A stretch of 64,000 nt of DNA, taken from contig NZ_WTCR01000004.1 in the NCBI RefSeq assembly GCF_009795715.1, positions 186,001 to 250,000 of the forward strand, written 5' to 3'. The notes under the pieces are model-generated. The model worked only from the letters and a program-made list of their open reading frames with translations, made no database searches and was not told where the DNA came from. The stretch comes from Labilibaculum euxinicum (GTDB lineage: Bacteria; Bacteroidota; Bacteroidia; Bacteroidales; Marinifilaceae). Position numbers and translations under genes: made by a program. The first letter of the stretch is position 1. Each line of letters begins with the position of its first letter. Shown in pieces: positions 46,127 through 55,794 of the stretch.

Positions 46127-48307
46127 TTACTTAAGATTCTCCTTTAAAAAATCGGTCATCATACCAAACAAGTGAAAACGGGTATTCCCGCCATAAATGC
46201 CATGATTTCGGTTGGTGTACAAATGCATCTGAAATTTTTTGTTGTGTTGAACCAGCTCTTCGGCCAGCTCCAGAGTATTCTGCATGTGCACATTGTCATC
46301 GGAAGTGCCGTGAACCAACAAGAATTTTCCTTTTAACTGATCCGCAAAATGTATGGGCGCATACTCATCGTATCCTTTCGGATTTTCCTGCGGTGTGCGC
46401 AAGTATCTTTCCGAATAAACACTATCGTAATAACGATAAGTAGTTACCGGCGCAACAGCAATTCCTGCAGCAAACACATCTGCTCCGCGAAACATGCACA
46501 AAGAGGACATTTGTCCGCCAAAACTCCAGCCATACACGCCAATTTTATCGGCAGCAATAAAAGGCTGTTTTGCCATGTACTTTCCTGTTTCAATCAGGTC
46601 GATGGCTTCCAGATTCTGAATTTGCATATAGGTGCACTTCTTGAATTTTTCTCCTCTGCCACCTGTTCCCCGATTATCAACACAAACCACTACAAATCCT
46701 TCTTGTGCCAAATAATCCGACCAATCGAAACTATAGCGATCCAATACTTCCTGAGAGCCCGGACCGCCATAAAAGGTTAACAATGCAGGATATTCCTTGT
46801 TGCTATCGAAACCAACCGGCTTCATCATCCAGGCGTTCAACTCAACACCTTCGGAGGTTGTAAAGCTGAAAAACTCACGTTTTGGCAACTGATACTCCTG
46901 CATTCTTTTTTTAAGATCCTGGTTCTCTTCCAACGTGCGGATCAATTTTCCTTTTGCATTGTGCAAAGTCACCAAAGTAGGTTGCTCATTACCCGAAAAG
47001 TAGTTGATGTAATATTTGAATCCCTTGCTAAAATTTGCAGTATTACTTCCTTTGTCCGCGCTAAGCAAAGTGGTTTTCTTTCCTTTGATATCTGCAGCAT
47101 AAATTTCGCGTTGCAAAGGAGATACTGCTGCCGCCTGATAATAAAATAGTTTGCTTGACTCATCGTAACCTAAAAACCGGGTGACCTCCCAATCGCCACT
47201 GGTTATTTGTCTAACCGGATTTCCTTGCAAATCGTACAAGTAAATGTGATTAAATCCTGACTTTTCGCTGGTGAAAATAAAATGCTTTCCATCCTTCAAA
47301 AAGCTCAAATCATCGTTAATATCAATCCAGGCTTTGTTCTTCTCTTCGTACAATAATTTGGATTTTCCGCTTTCTGCATCAGCCAACAAAAGCTCATAAT
47401 GATTCTGATGGCGGTTCATTCTGACAATGCTCAACACTTTTGGATCTTGTGTCCATTGCATTCTTGGAATGTATTGGTCGGTTTCTTCTCCAATATCCAT
47501 TGTTTTAGTTACTGCTGATTGCAAATCGTAAACATGAACACTCACAATAGAATTGTCTTCTCCTGCTTTTGGGTATTTAAACGTATAATTTTCGGGATAC
47601 AAGGCATTCTCTGTTTTCTCAGGATTGGTTCCTTTAAAAACAGTCATGTTGAACTGTTTCACCTTGCTCTCATCAAAACGCATAAAGGCAATTCGCTTGC
47701 CGTCGGGCGACCATTGGTATGCCTGACTGAAGGAAAACTCTTCCTCATAAACCCAATCGGGTGCTCCGTTAATAATGTGATTGTATTTTCCATCGAAGGT
47801 AATCTGAACCTCTTTCTTCTTCTGAAGATCTTTTATAAAGAGATTGTTGTCTCTAAAAAAACAAATCTGATCGCCGGAAGGTGAAAAATCAGCCAATTGC
47901 TGTCTGCCTGCCGACAAAGCTTCCAAAGTCTTTTTATCGCGGTCGTACACATAAAATTCTGCTGAATAAGAATGTCGGTAAATATTCTGACGATTACTTG
48001 CAATCAAAATCTTACGCTCATCGGAAGAGAACTGGTAAGAATCTATTCTTTTAATTTTATCAGTACCAACTTCTGCTAAATCGAAAATTATTTCTTCAGA
48101 TTCGCCTGTAGCGTAAGAAAACTTCTCAATTCGAATTCCCTGTTTTAAAACGGTATAAGATTCTCCGCTGTTCATAGACCGTAATCCGTAAACCGAACGG
48201 GCGTGGAAGGTTCCATTATTGGTGATATCTTCAAGTGTGAAACTCTTTTGTGCCTGCACCAGAGTCAGGCTTAACAGAGCAAATAAAATAAGTATCAGTT
48301 TTTTCAT
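46127..48307 (-). CDS. Dipeptidyl peptidase IV (S9B), exported
   Basis: 726 residues. A signal peptide (about 1-19) is followed by an eight-bladed propeller carrying the double glutamate in DWVYEEEF (E188-E190), which grips the free N-terminus of substrates. The hydrolase domain has S595 in GWSFGG, D670 in GTSDDNVH and H702 in RNHGIYGG. It removes X-Pro or X-Ala dipeptides from peptides, complementing the prolyl oligopeptidase at 18-20 kb. Length is standard; the gene is single, with no close partner on its strand. Confidence 0.93.
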   Translation of the reverse strand: MKKLILILFALLSLTLVQAQKSFTLEDITNNGTFHARSVYGLRSMNSGESYTVLKQGIRIEKFSYATGESEEIIFDLAEVGTDKIKRIDSYQFSSDERKILIASNRQNIYRHSYSAEFYVYDRDKKTLEALSAGRQQLADFSPSGDQICFFRDNNLFIKDLQKKKEVQITFDGKYNHIINGAPDWVYEEEFSFSQAYQWSPDGKRIAFMRFDESKVKQFNMTVFKGTNPEKTENALYPENYTFKYPKAGEDNSIVSVHVYDLQSAVTKTMDIGEETDQYIPRMQWTQDPKVLSIVRMNRHQNHYELLLADAESGKSKLLYEEKNKAWIDINDDLSFLKDGKHFIFTSEKSGFNHIYLYDLQGNPVRQITSGDWEVTRFLGYDESSKLFYYQAAAVSPLQREIYAADIKGKKTTLLSADKGSNTANFSKGFKYYINYFSGNEQPTLVTLHNAKGKLIRTLEENQDLKKRMQEYQLPKREFFSFTTSEGVELNAWMMKPVGFDSNKEYPALLTFYGGPGSQEVLDRYSFDWSDYLAQEGFVVVCVDNRGTGGRGEKFKKCTYMQIQNLEAIDLIETGKYMAKQPFIAADKIGVYGWSFGGQMSSLCMFRGADVFAAGIAVAPVTTYRYYDSVYSERYLRTPQENPKGYDEYAPIHFADQLKGKFLLVHGTSDDNVHMQNTLELAEELVQHNKKFQMHLYTNRNHGIYGGNTRFHLFGMMTDFLKENLK

Positions 48308-48673
48308 ATTTTTTTTTAGTGTTTGTTGAGTTTTGAGTCAAATACCGCAATCTACTGATGTGGCATTAAAATAGTAAATGTCTCATCAATTGATACCGTG
48401 CAGAATATCATCAAACAAGTATGAATTTTAGGTAGTTAGACTAAACAAGAAAACTTCGGATTGAATAAAAATGGAAAAGGCTGGATCAACAAATCCAGCA
48501 TTCGTAGAGGCCTTTGTAGGAATGTTTGTGTAGTATGGGAATAATTCTATTCATAAGTTTTTCTCGACGTGGTAAATCTATAATTTTTTTCGGACCTGTA
48601 ATTGGAGATGACAGCTTATACAACTGATTTAAAAAGGTTCTAATTAAATTTCACTACAATTCCGATTGCAATT
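48308..48673. other. Intergenic region between DPP IV and GNAT genes
   Basis: About 365 bases. It holds a small hairpin GCTGGAT / ATCCAGC (48480-48499), followed by CCTTTTCC on the minus strand, a weak terminator for the GNAT operon. The DPP IV promoter should lie near 48308-48400. No gene seen. Confidence 0.4.
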
Positions 48674-49159
48674 TCACGTATCCTTCCTCCGATAAATAAC
48701 TGAAACTTTCCCGAATCCCATCTTTTCGAAAAACTGATGAGCCTCATGATTATTAATTCCAGATTCTAAATAGTAATCGGTAACACCTTTAGATTGATAA
48801 GTGCTTATTAATGACTCCAACAACAAGACTCCAACGCCCATATTCCGGCATGATTGATCAACCACAATATCACAAATTACACCAAAACATTCATTTCGAT
48901 CCTTCGCAATTTCTCCAATAATAAACCCATTTACAGTCCCGTTTTCTTCCGAAACTAAAACCGTATCCTTAAACTCATTCATTTGGGCATCTAAATATTC
49001 TTTCCATAGCAAAGAATAATTTTCAGCCAATATTCCTGTATCCAAAGCAATTCCCATTTGTATTTCACCATGAGAGATATAAGATTTTTGCTTTTTTATG
49101 TTTTCACAAAACAGATTAACAATCTGTTCCTTATCGTGCTCTGTTGCTTTACGTATCAT
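48674..49159 (-). CDS. GNAT family N-acetyltransferase
   Basis: 161 residues of the GNAT fold; the acetyl-CoA loop is DQSCRNMGVGVLLLESL, followed by the usual YLESGINNHEAHQFFEKMGF. Substrate unknown. Its ATG shares the last base of the stop codon of the upstream gene (TAATG), so the two are translationally coupled and probably act together. Confidence 0.85.
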   Translation of the reverse strand: MIRKATEHDKEQIVNLFCENIKKQKSYISHGEIQMGIALDTGILAENYSLLWKEYLDAQMNEFKDTVLVSEENGTVNGFIIGEIAKDRNECFGVICDIVVDQSCRNMGVGVLLLESLISTYQSKGVTDYYLESGINNHEAHQFFEKMGFGKVSVIYRRKDT

Positions 49160-50688
49160 TATTTTCTATAAAAAATAGTTCTAATCAGTCTGAATGCACC
49201 AAACACGACACTTAAAAATATTAATAAAAATGTAAGGATGATAATTGTTACACCTCCATTGAATGCGAGCCTTTCATCGGCAGCAATTGCCTTAAAAAAC
49301 GGCAATTCTGCCGGAGTCAGTAAAATACTAAAAAGCGAGGCTACCGAAATAATTCCTAAAATGAGATTTAATAAATTAGCTTGCTTTATCTCCCTGCTGT
49401 TTGTCACATTATTTAAAGATTGGTCAATTTGACTAATTGCATTCTGTAACTGATTGTAATCTCTCTCCAAACCAAGTCTTTTCTCCGTACGCTCATACAT
49501 AATTTTATGAGAAACAAATCGGGAAAATCTTACTGCATCAAGCTTTAATAAGGTATTTGATATTTCAAGTGTAAGCAAGGCATTTTCTTCGATCAATTTG
49601 CGTGTGTTTTTTTGTCGGGACACCTTAATTGTGTTATTGATAAAATGAGAAAGAGCATTATTTATTGCTTGTTTCTTAGCGATTATCATTTCAACAATCA
49701 ACAAATATTCAGGCCAAGACACATGATATTTTGCTCTTTCGGCCAAATGCTCTTTCCAATCGGTTGGCGAATCCTTCCCTCTTAAACCATAAGTTCCAAA
49801 TACAATACAAATATTTTGATTTGCTAAAACAAGATCATCTGTGTCAATAGCAATATTCTTTCCACATATCTCTTCAAAATCTGAACTCAACCGATAGGGC
49901 CATTCATACGGATAAAGAGTAAGCAAGCCTATCATTTCAGATTGATGATGATTTTCGATGTGTTCGATAATTTCATCTTCAGCCATTTTTGCAAAGCTTA
50001 TTCCCTGCTGATGACCAACATTCTCCCAAACATCAATAAAAACATATATTGGATCAACTATCGAACTTTCGGAATTGCTCTTAGTAAACAAAAATTTGTA
50101 TCGCTCAAGAACTTTTAAAAATACCTCTTTCTTACCCGTTTTTTCAACAGGAATATCTAACCAGTTGGTCGATTCATCAAGATACAATTCTGAGATACTG
50201 ATGCTTTCAACATCGTTATCTATATCAGAACAATCCAAATCTCCATTTTGCGACCAATGCTCAGTAGCCAATGGGATTCCTGCAAGCGCAATTAGCTCAT
50301 CCGTATTTAATGAAGTACTTGATTCACAAAAACCTTCATGATCCCAGTCTAAATCTTTGGTTGAATCAATCACCAACCGATAGGAAATACATACTGTATT
50401 ATTAAAAAATAAAGATGCTTCAACATGCACATATCCATTGATCTCAGGGCCATTATCTTCAAGTTTTATAATGGTTCTGAAACCTTTCAATTTATACCTG
50501 CAAATTAACTTCTCATCACCAAGTCCCTGCAAATTAAAAATCTGATGGTCAATAGAATTAGTAAGGGTTTCAACAAATACATGTTGATCATCAAATTTTA
50601 CTTTATTTCCTATCGAAAAGGAATGTAAATAGACAATGGATAAACCATTATAAATTAATCCTGAAGGACATTGATTAATATTTTTCAT
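49159..50688 (-). CDS. Unknown protein with C-terminal two-TM module
   Basis: 509 residues; I do not recognise the family. The N-terminal two thirds appear soluble and mixed (about 1-330). They are followed by a helical, coiled-coil-like stretch (about 345-435) and two transmembrane segments (about 446-463 and 480-500) ending in a short basic tail. Topology (long soluble N-terminus, helical stalk, two helices near the C-terminus) recalls CorA-type transporters, but the GMN signature is absent. It is the first gene of a coupled pair with the GNAT gene. Confidence 0.6.
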   Translation of the reverse strand: MKNINQCPSGLIYNGLSIVYLHSFSIGNKVKFDDQHVFVETLTNSIDHQIFNLQGLGDEKLICRYKLKGFRTIIKLEDNGPEINGYVHVEASLFFNNTVCISYRLVIDSTKDLDWDHEGFCESSTSLNTDELIALAGIPLATEHWSQNGDLDCSDIDNDVESISISELYLDESTNWLDIPVEKTGKKEVFLKVLERYKFLFTKSNSESSIVDPIYVFIDVWENVGHQQGISFAKMAEDEIIEHIENHHQSEMIGLLTLYPYEWPYRLSSDFEEICGKNIAIDTDDLVLANQNICIVFGTYGLRGKDSPTDWKEHLAERAKYHVSWPEYLLIVEMIIAKKQAINNALSHFINNTIKVSRQKNTRKLIEENALLTLEISNTLLKLDAVRFSRFVSHKIMYERTEKRLGLERDYNQLQNAISQIDQSLNNVTNSREIKQANLLNLILGIISVASLFSILLTPAELPFFKAIAADERLAFNGGVTIIILTFLLIFLSVVFGAFRLIRTIFYRK

Positions 50689-50791
50689 TGGGACAATGCT
50701 TGAAATTAAAGTTAGACGCTTTTAAAAATAGAAAAACATAATAATATCACAAAAAAATAATTTGAAAAAATTATTCCGTGATTCTATCCAC

Positions 50792-50818
50792 AAAAAAAGC
50801 TTCCCCTTTCGGAGAAGC
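50792..50818 (-). terminator. Terminator of the flavodoxin gene
   Basis: GCTTCTCC GAAA GGGGAAGC on the minus strand (one G-T pair), followed by seven T's, 30 bases past the stop. Confidence 0.85.
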
Positions 50819-50848
50819 CTGTCAACTATTTAATTACAATAAAGGAAT

Positions 50849-51358
50849 CTATTTAAACTCTTTTTTTAATTGCTCTACCCAAGCTTCAATTCTTTCGTTT
50901 GACAAACCTGCCTGATTCTCGATATCGAGAGCCAAACCTAAGAATTTGCTATCGCGTAAAGCAACAGACTTTTCAAATTTATAGCCTTCCGGAGAAGTCA
51001 ATCCAATTACTTTTGCTCCTCGTTCTTCCAGTGCAATTGCCAAAAGACCAATTGCATCTACAAAATTTTCAGGATATCCAACCTGATCGCCTAAACCAAA
51101 CAAAGCAACTGTTTTGCCTTTTAGCTTTAGATCCTCAATAGCAGGCATAAACTCGTCCCAGTAGTTTGGTAATTCACCATCGAACCATGTTGGAACACCT
51201 AATATTAAATTATCGTAAGCAAGAAACATTTCTTCGTCAACGTCCTCAACATTTACACTTTCCACTTCTGCTGAAGATCCAAAAGCTTTTTTTATTTTTT
51301 CAGCATTTTTAGCTGTTTTGTTCGTATTGAAACTATAGAATAAACCTATTTTTTTCAT
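50849..51358 (-). CDS. fldA: Flavodoxin, long-chain type
   Basis: 169 residues with the flavodoxin fold: GLFYSFNTNKTAKNAEKI (phosphate-binding loop), LILGVPTWFDGELPNYWDEF (first FMN loop, with the stacking tryptophan) and FGLGDQVGYPENFVDA (second FMN loop). The insertion in the last strand marks the long-chain class. It carries single electrons in the cytoplasm, replacing ferredoxin when iron is low. Its own terminator follows. Confidence 0.93.
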   Translation of the reverse strand: MKKIGLFYSFNTNKTAKNAEKIKKAFGSSAEVESVNVEDVDEEMFLAYDNLILGVPTWFDGELPNYWDEFMPAIEDLKLKGKTVALFGLGDQVGYPENFVDAIGLLAIALEERGAKVIGLTSPEGYKFEKSVALRDSKFLGLALDIENQAGLSNERIEAWVEQLKKEFK

Positions 51359-51458
51359 TTTATCTTTGGGGTTTAGATGTGAGAACTGAGAAATGAGGAA
51401 AAAATTGAGCGCTTTAAAAATGTCCTAAATCTCATAGCTTATATCTCCTAATCTGATA

Positions 51459-53555
51459 TTAATACTCTATCAGCTCTTTTGCTGCTGCATAAATTTTATC
51501 ATTATTTGGAAGAACTGCTTTTTCCAATATACGATTAAAACCAACCGGTGTAAATTCAGATCCTACACGCTTTACCGGAGCATCCAATTTATCAAAAGCT
51601 TTTTCGGTAATTGTTGCCGAAATTTCAGCTCCAAATCCTGAAAATACTTTGTCTTCATGAACAACCATTACTTTATTGGTCTTCGCTACCGATTTTAGTA
51701 TTGTTTCTATATCCATCGGAACCAATGAACGAAGATCAATAACTTCAACCTGTTTGCCTGTATCTTCGGCTAACTTATCAGCAACCTCAACACACATATG
51801 AGTTGTATTTCCATAAGTCACAATCGTTAAATCAGCACCTTCTCTTCTAACCCGAGCTTTTCCAAACGGAACTTCAAAGTCTTCTGGTACTGCCGCCGAT
51901 GCTTTCGGATCGTTATACAAAGCTTTCGGCTCCATAAATACCGTCATTCCCTTCGAACGGATGCTGGTACGCAACAAACCTGCAGCATCATCAGCATACG
52001 ATGGGTAAACAATTCTAACACCTGGGAAAGTTGCCAAAGCTCCTTCAATATTCTGCGAGTGATACAATCCTCCGCCAATATATCCACCAGATGCTAAACG
52101 AACGGTAATATTCGGTGAATACTGTCCTTTTGTTCTCCAATATTCGTGAGTTGTTTCTACAAACTGCTCCATTGCAGGCCAAAAATAATCAGCAAATTCA
52201 GCTCCTTCAACAACAATTCTGATTTTATCGTTGAAACGGCTCATTCCATTTGCTGTTCCCATAATATAGTCTTCGGCAATAGGAGCATTAAATACCCTGT
52301 CTTTACCAAATTCCTGCTGCATCCCTTTGGAAACATTAAAAATCCCGCCTTTATCTTTATTGGCAATATCCTGTCCCCAAATAAAAGTATCTGGATTAAG
52401 ACGGAATTCTGCCTTTAGTGTCTCATTCAATCCTTCAATCAACTTTTTGTTGTTGCCGGTGAAATTGTGCAGTCCTTCTGGATATTTCTCGGAAACATAA
52501 GGTTCCGGGATCACAAAATCGTGAATGGATGCCGGATCAGGATCCGGTGCACTCAAACCAGCTTTATGCGCTTTTTTAACTTCCAGTTTCACTTCTGCTT
52601 CAATAGCCAACAGTTCCTCTTCCGTAAAACGCTTGTAACGAACCAACAATCTCCGGTACTTAGCCAATGGATCGTATTCGGTAACATAGTTTAATTCGGC
52701 GTTATCGCGGTACAACTCGTGCTTATCGGAATTGGAATGCGAGCCCATACGAACACAGTTGGCCTGAACAATTACCGGAGTTGAAGTCTCCAATGCAATT
52801 TGTTTTGCTTCAGTCATTGCATTCATCGAATCGAAAACATCTTTTCCGTTACAATGGATAATTTTCAGGTACTTCATTCCACGGAAGTTATCAGCAACTT
52901 TTCTGTTCGCTGTCTGATCTTTCTTAGGAACCGAAATTCCATATCCGTTATCCTGAAATACAAATACTACAGGAAGCTGCTCATTGGTTGCTCCGTTAAT
53001 GGCCTCGTAAACATATCCTTCCGATACCGACGATTCTCCCTGAGAACTAATTACAACTCCTTTGTGCTTGTATTTTTTTACTGCGCGGCCTAAACCTACT
53101 GCATGCAAAGTATGATTTCCTGTACAGGAAGATACATTGTGAACATTCCATTCCGGCTTTGCAAAGTGATTCGACATGTGACGACCGCCACCTGCTACAT
53201 CTGTATCTTTTGATATCCCGTTAAAAATGATCTCTTCAGCAGTTAAACCCGCCGAAATAGAGGTCAGCATGTCTCTGTAATAAGGGAATAGGTGATCTGT
53301 TTTACGATCGAATACCTGCCCAATAGCCAATTGAATTCCATCATGACCGGCATAAGGAGCATGGTAAGACCAGCCAATTGCCTGCTTTAGGTAATTGGGT
53401 GCTTTCTCATCCAATGCTCTACCCAAAGTCATCAAATGAAACCAACGACCAAGCAATTCCTTCGAGGTTTTTTTAATGCTAAACTTTTTACTTTCAGTCA
53501 TCTTATTAGTTTTGTCCGTAGTACTTTCTACGGATGTTATTTCCAGTGTTTCCAT
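51459..53555 (-). CDS. Branched-chain 2-oxoacid dehydrogenase E1, alpha-beta fusion
   Basis: 698 residues: an E1-alpha-like half (about 30-345) with HMSNHFA and the ThDP motif SSQGESSVSEGYVYEAINGATNEQLPVVFVFQDNG (broken here by position, not by gap), and an E1-beta-like half (about 365-698) with GTANGMSRFNDKIRIVVEGAEF and VVHEDKVFSGFGAEI. It begins three bases after the E2 stop. It decarboxylates the 2-oxo acids of Val, Leu and Ile, giving isobutyryl-, isovaleryl- and 2-methylbutyryl-CoA, the primers for the iso- and anteiso-fatty acids common in this phylum. Pyruvate as substrate cannot be fully excluded. Confidence 0.85.
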   Translation of the reverse strand: METLEITSVESTTDKTNKMTESKKFSIKKTSKELLGRWFHLMTLGRALDEKAPNYLKQAIGWSYHAPYAGHDGIQLAIGQVFDRKTDHLFPYYRDMLTSISAGLTAEEIIFNGISKDTDVAGGGRHMSNHFAKPEWNVHNVSSCTGNHTLHAVGLGRAVKKYKHKGVVISSQGESSVSEGYVYEAINGATNEQLPVVFVFQDNGYGISVPKKDQTANRKVADNFRGMKYLKIIHCNGKDVFDSMNAMTEAKQIALETSTPVIVQANCVRMGSHSNSDKHELYRDNAELNYVTEYDPLAKYRRLLVRYKRFTEEELLAIEAEVKLEVKKAHKAGLSAPDPDPASIHDFVIPEPYVSEKYPEGLHNFTGNNKKLIEGLNETLKAEFRLNPDTFIWGQDIANKDKGGIFNVSKGMQQEFGKDRVFNAPIAEDYIMGTANGMSRFNDKIRIVVEGAEFADYFWPAMEQFVETTHEYWRTKGQYSPNITVRLASGGYIGGGLYHSQNIEGALATFPGVRIVYPSYADDAAGLLRTSIRSKGMTVFMEPKALYNDPKASAAVPEDFEVPFGKARVRREGADLTIVTYGNTTHMCVEVADKLAEDTGKQVEVIDLRSLVPMDIETILKSVAKTNKVMVVHEDKVFSGFGAEISATITEKAFDKLDAPVKRVGSEFTPVGFNRILEKAVLPNNDKIYAAAKELIEY

Positions 53556-53558
53556 GAT

Positions 53559-54857
53559 TTAAAATGCTCTGTTACTATCAATTTCTTCCAAATAGTCTGC
53601 AATTTTTCGTAAGAAAGCTCCCCCCAAAGCTCCATCAACAACCCGGTGGTCGTAGGAAAGAGACAGGAACATTTTCTGACGAACAACAATTGCATCTCCG
53701 GCCGGAGTTTCGATTACTGCAGGTTTCTTTTCAATGGTTCCAACAGCTAAAATTGCAACCTGTGGCTGATTGATAATTGGTGTACCCATTACATTTTTGA
53801 AGGACCCAAAATTTGATATTGTAAATGTCCCGCCCTGAATATCATCTGGACTTAATTTATTATTTCGTGCATCGGTTGCCAAACGATTCATATCATTTGC
53901 CAAACCAATTAGGTTTTTCTGATCTGAATTTTTAATAACGGGAACAATTAAGTTTCCACTAGGAAGAGCTACTGCAACACCAACATTAATATTCTTTCTC
54001 AGAATAACATTGTATCCGTCAACAGAAGCATTCACACCTGGAAAATCACGTAAAGCTTTAGAAACGGCTTCAATAATAATTGGCATGTAAGTAATCTTAG
54101 TCCCTTCTTTTTTAAAGAACTCATCTTTTACTTTATTTCTCCAATTAACCATATCGGTAACATCAGCTTCTACCATTGCGGTGACGTGCGGAGATGTTTG
54201 CTTCGACATCACCATATGATCGGCAATGATTCTTCTCATACGGTCCATTTCCACAATCTGATCCTGTGCTCCAATCGACATGGATACTTTTGGTTTTTCA
54301 GTTGCCTGGGCCAGACTAGGAGCAGAAACAGTTTTAACTTCAGGAGCAGAAACAGTTGTTCCATTGCGACTGGACAAGTAATCCAAAACATCTTGTTTTT
54401 GAACTCTTCCCTCGGTACCATGTCCAGTAATTGTTTCCAGCTCTTGAACAGTAATATTTTCACTTTTCGCAATGCTTTTCACAAGCGGAGAATAAAATCG
54501 ACCTGAAGCAGATTGAATATCAGAGGTACTTACACTTCCTGCAGCTTCCTGAGGAATTGTTTCGGATACAGAAGTGCTAACGCTTGCTTTAACCGGCTCT
54601 TCCACATCATCTGCATCACCCAAGGCAATGATCGCAACAACCTCGCCAACAGGAACAACATCATTTTCTTTAAATCGGATTTCAATTACTTTTCCGTCTA
54701 CCGGACAAGGTATTTCAGAATCTACTTTATCTGTTGCAATTTCAAAAAGCATATCATCTTCTTCCACCTGATCATTCAACTTCACGAACATTTTCGTGAT
54801 AGTAGCTTCTTGTACGCTCTCGCCCAACTTAGGCATTATGATTTCAAAGCTAGACAT
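53559..54857 (-). CDS. Dihydrolipoyl acyltransferase (E2) of a 2-oxoacid dehydrogenase
   Basis: 432 residues: one lipoyl domain (about 1-76, lipoylated K44 in ATDKVDSEI), a peripheral-subunit-binding domain (about 123-158, SPLVKSIAKSENITVQELE...GRVQKQDVLDYL) and a catalytic domain (about 200-432) with SYDHRVVDG. It passes the acyl group from E1 to CoA. Encoded directly upstream of E1; the E3 lipoamide dehydrogenase is not in the window. A single lipoyl domain is consistent with a branched-chain type complex. Confidence 0.9.
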   Translation of the reverse strand: MSSFEIIMPKLGESVQEATITKMFVKLNDQVEEDDMLFEIATDKVDSEIPCPVDGKVIEIRFKENDVVPVGEVVAIIALGDADDVEEPVKASVSTSVSETIPQEAAGSVSTSDIQSASGRFYSPLVKSIAKSENITVQELETITGHGTEGRVQKQDVLDYLSSRNGTTVSAPEVKTVSAPSLAQATEKPKVSMSIGAQDQIVEMDRMRRIIADHMVMSKQTSPHVTAMVEADVTDMVNWRNKVKDEFFKKEGTKITYMPIIIEAVSKALRDFPGVNASVDGYNVILRKNINVGVAVALPSGNLIVPVIKNSDQKNLIGLANDMNRLATDARNNKLSPDDIQGGTFTISNFGSFKNVMGTPIINQPQVAILAVGTIEKKPAVIETPAGDAIVVRQKMFLSLSYDHRVVDGALGGAFLRKIADYLEEIDSNRAF

Positions 54858-54903
54858 ATAACTTATAGTTTAATATTTATAATCATATTTAAATGTTTCG
54901 ATA

Positions 54904-54911
54904 CAAATATA
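54904..54911 (-). promoter_or_regulatory. Candidate -7 box of the E2-E1 operon
   Basis: TATATTTG on the minus strand, an exact TAnnTTTG, 47 bases before the E2 start. No -33 match at correct spacing. Confidence 0.45.
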
Positions 54912-55048
54912 AAAATTTATTCTTATTTAGATTTATTAAAGCTATTAATAATTGCAATCTCCACATTACAATTTTTTATTATCGTATAGATTTCCTTGAT
55001 ATGGATAAAATTATTTTATAAAAGGTACTACATTCTTATTATTCAGAT

Positions 55049-55056
55049 TAATTTTG
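55049..55056 (+). promoter_or_regulatory. Candidate -7 box of the AHSA1-like gene
   Basis: TAATTTTG on the plus strand, exact consensus, 21 bases before the start codon, which would give a very short leader. Confidence 0.45.
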
Positions 55057-55076
55057 AGACTGAAAAATAACATGAA

Positions 55077-55460
55077 ATGAAAGAATTCACATTTAGCCTA
55101 GAAATCACTTCCTCGCAGGAAGAAGTATATAACGCCCTAACCAATTCTTTTCAAATTGAACTTTGGACTGGTTATCCTGCAGTAATGGATGAAAACCCCG
55201 GCACTGTTTTCTCTCTTTGGGAAGGAGATATTACGGGTGTTAATCTGGAAATTGTTAAAGATTATAAGATTGTTCAGGAGTGGTTCTTTGGAGAAACCGA
55301 AAGTCCGTCTATCGTGACCTTGCTGATTAAAAAAGCCGGTTCAAGATCTCGAATTGAACTGACTCACACCAACATACCTGATGAAGCTTACGATGAGATT
55401 GTTGAAGGTTGGAAAGATTACTATTTAGGGTCGGTTAAAAACTTTTTAGAGTTTTATTAA
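55077..55460 (+). CDS. AHSA1/START-like (SRPBCC) domain protein
   Basis: 127 residues of a single SRPBCC domain. It has the N-terminal strand and helix (FTFSLEITSSQEEVYNALTNSFQIELWTG by position), the central WEGDITGVNLEIVKDYKIVQEWFFGE pattern, and the closing long helix (EIVEGWKDYYLGSVKNFLEF). Such domains bind hydrophobic ligands or, in eukaryotic Aha1, HSP90; bacterial single-domain members have no agreed role. Single gene on the plus strand sharing a two-way terminator with the S4 gene. Confidence 0.85.
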   Translation: MKEFTFSLEITSSQEEVYNALTNSFQIELWTGYPAVMDENPGTVFSLWEGDITGVNLEIVKDYKIVQEWFFGETESPSIVTLLIKKAGSRSRIELTHTNIPDEAYDEIVEGWKDYYLGSVKNFLEFY

Positions 55461-55491
55461 TAGATTTTAGCCATTAGCTTATATCCAAAAG

Positions 55492-55524
55492 AAAGCGCAG
55501 ACATTTTAAAAGTGCCTGCGCTTT
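55492..55524. terminator. Bidirectional terminator
   Basis: AAAGCGCAG (55492-55500) and CTGCGCTTT (55516-55524) pair perfectly, with an inner CATTTT/AAAAGTG extension. It serves the plus-strand AHSA1-like gene and the minus-strand S4 gene. Confidence 0.85.
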
Positions 55525-55543
55525 TTCTGTTTTTTCAGAAGAA

Positions 55544-55750
55544 TTATTCTACGATAATCACTTCATCGAAAATTTCAATTTTATCACCGGGACGAATTTT
55601 TGCTCTTTTACGAGTTTCCACTTCTCCATTTCGAAATACAATTCCATCTTCAACAAAAATCTTAGCCTGAGCGCCACTTTCACTAATACGAGTTACTTTA
55701 ATCAACTTAATCAACTCAATATATTCAGTTTCAATCTTAAATTTTATCAT
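55544..55750 (-). CDS. Small S4-domain RNA-binding protein
   Basis: 68 residues forming one S4 domain (EYIELIKLIKVTRISESGAQAKIFVEDG...NGEVETRKRAKIRPGDKIEI by position), the YbcJ/RlbA type. It probably binds structured RNA such as rRNA. It follows the SpmAB gene by 44 bases on the same strand, with the TPR gene upstream, so the three may be one operon. Confidence 0.85.
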   Translation of the reverse strand: MIKFKIETEYIELIKLIKVTRISESGAQAKIFVEDGIVFRNGEVETRKRAKIRPGDKIEIFDEVIIVE

Positions 55751-55794
55751 AGCTATCTAGTAATTTGAGTCGCAAAAGTAATCTTTTTCGCCTC

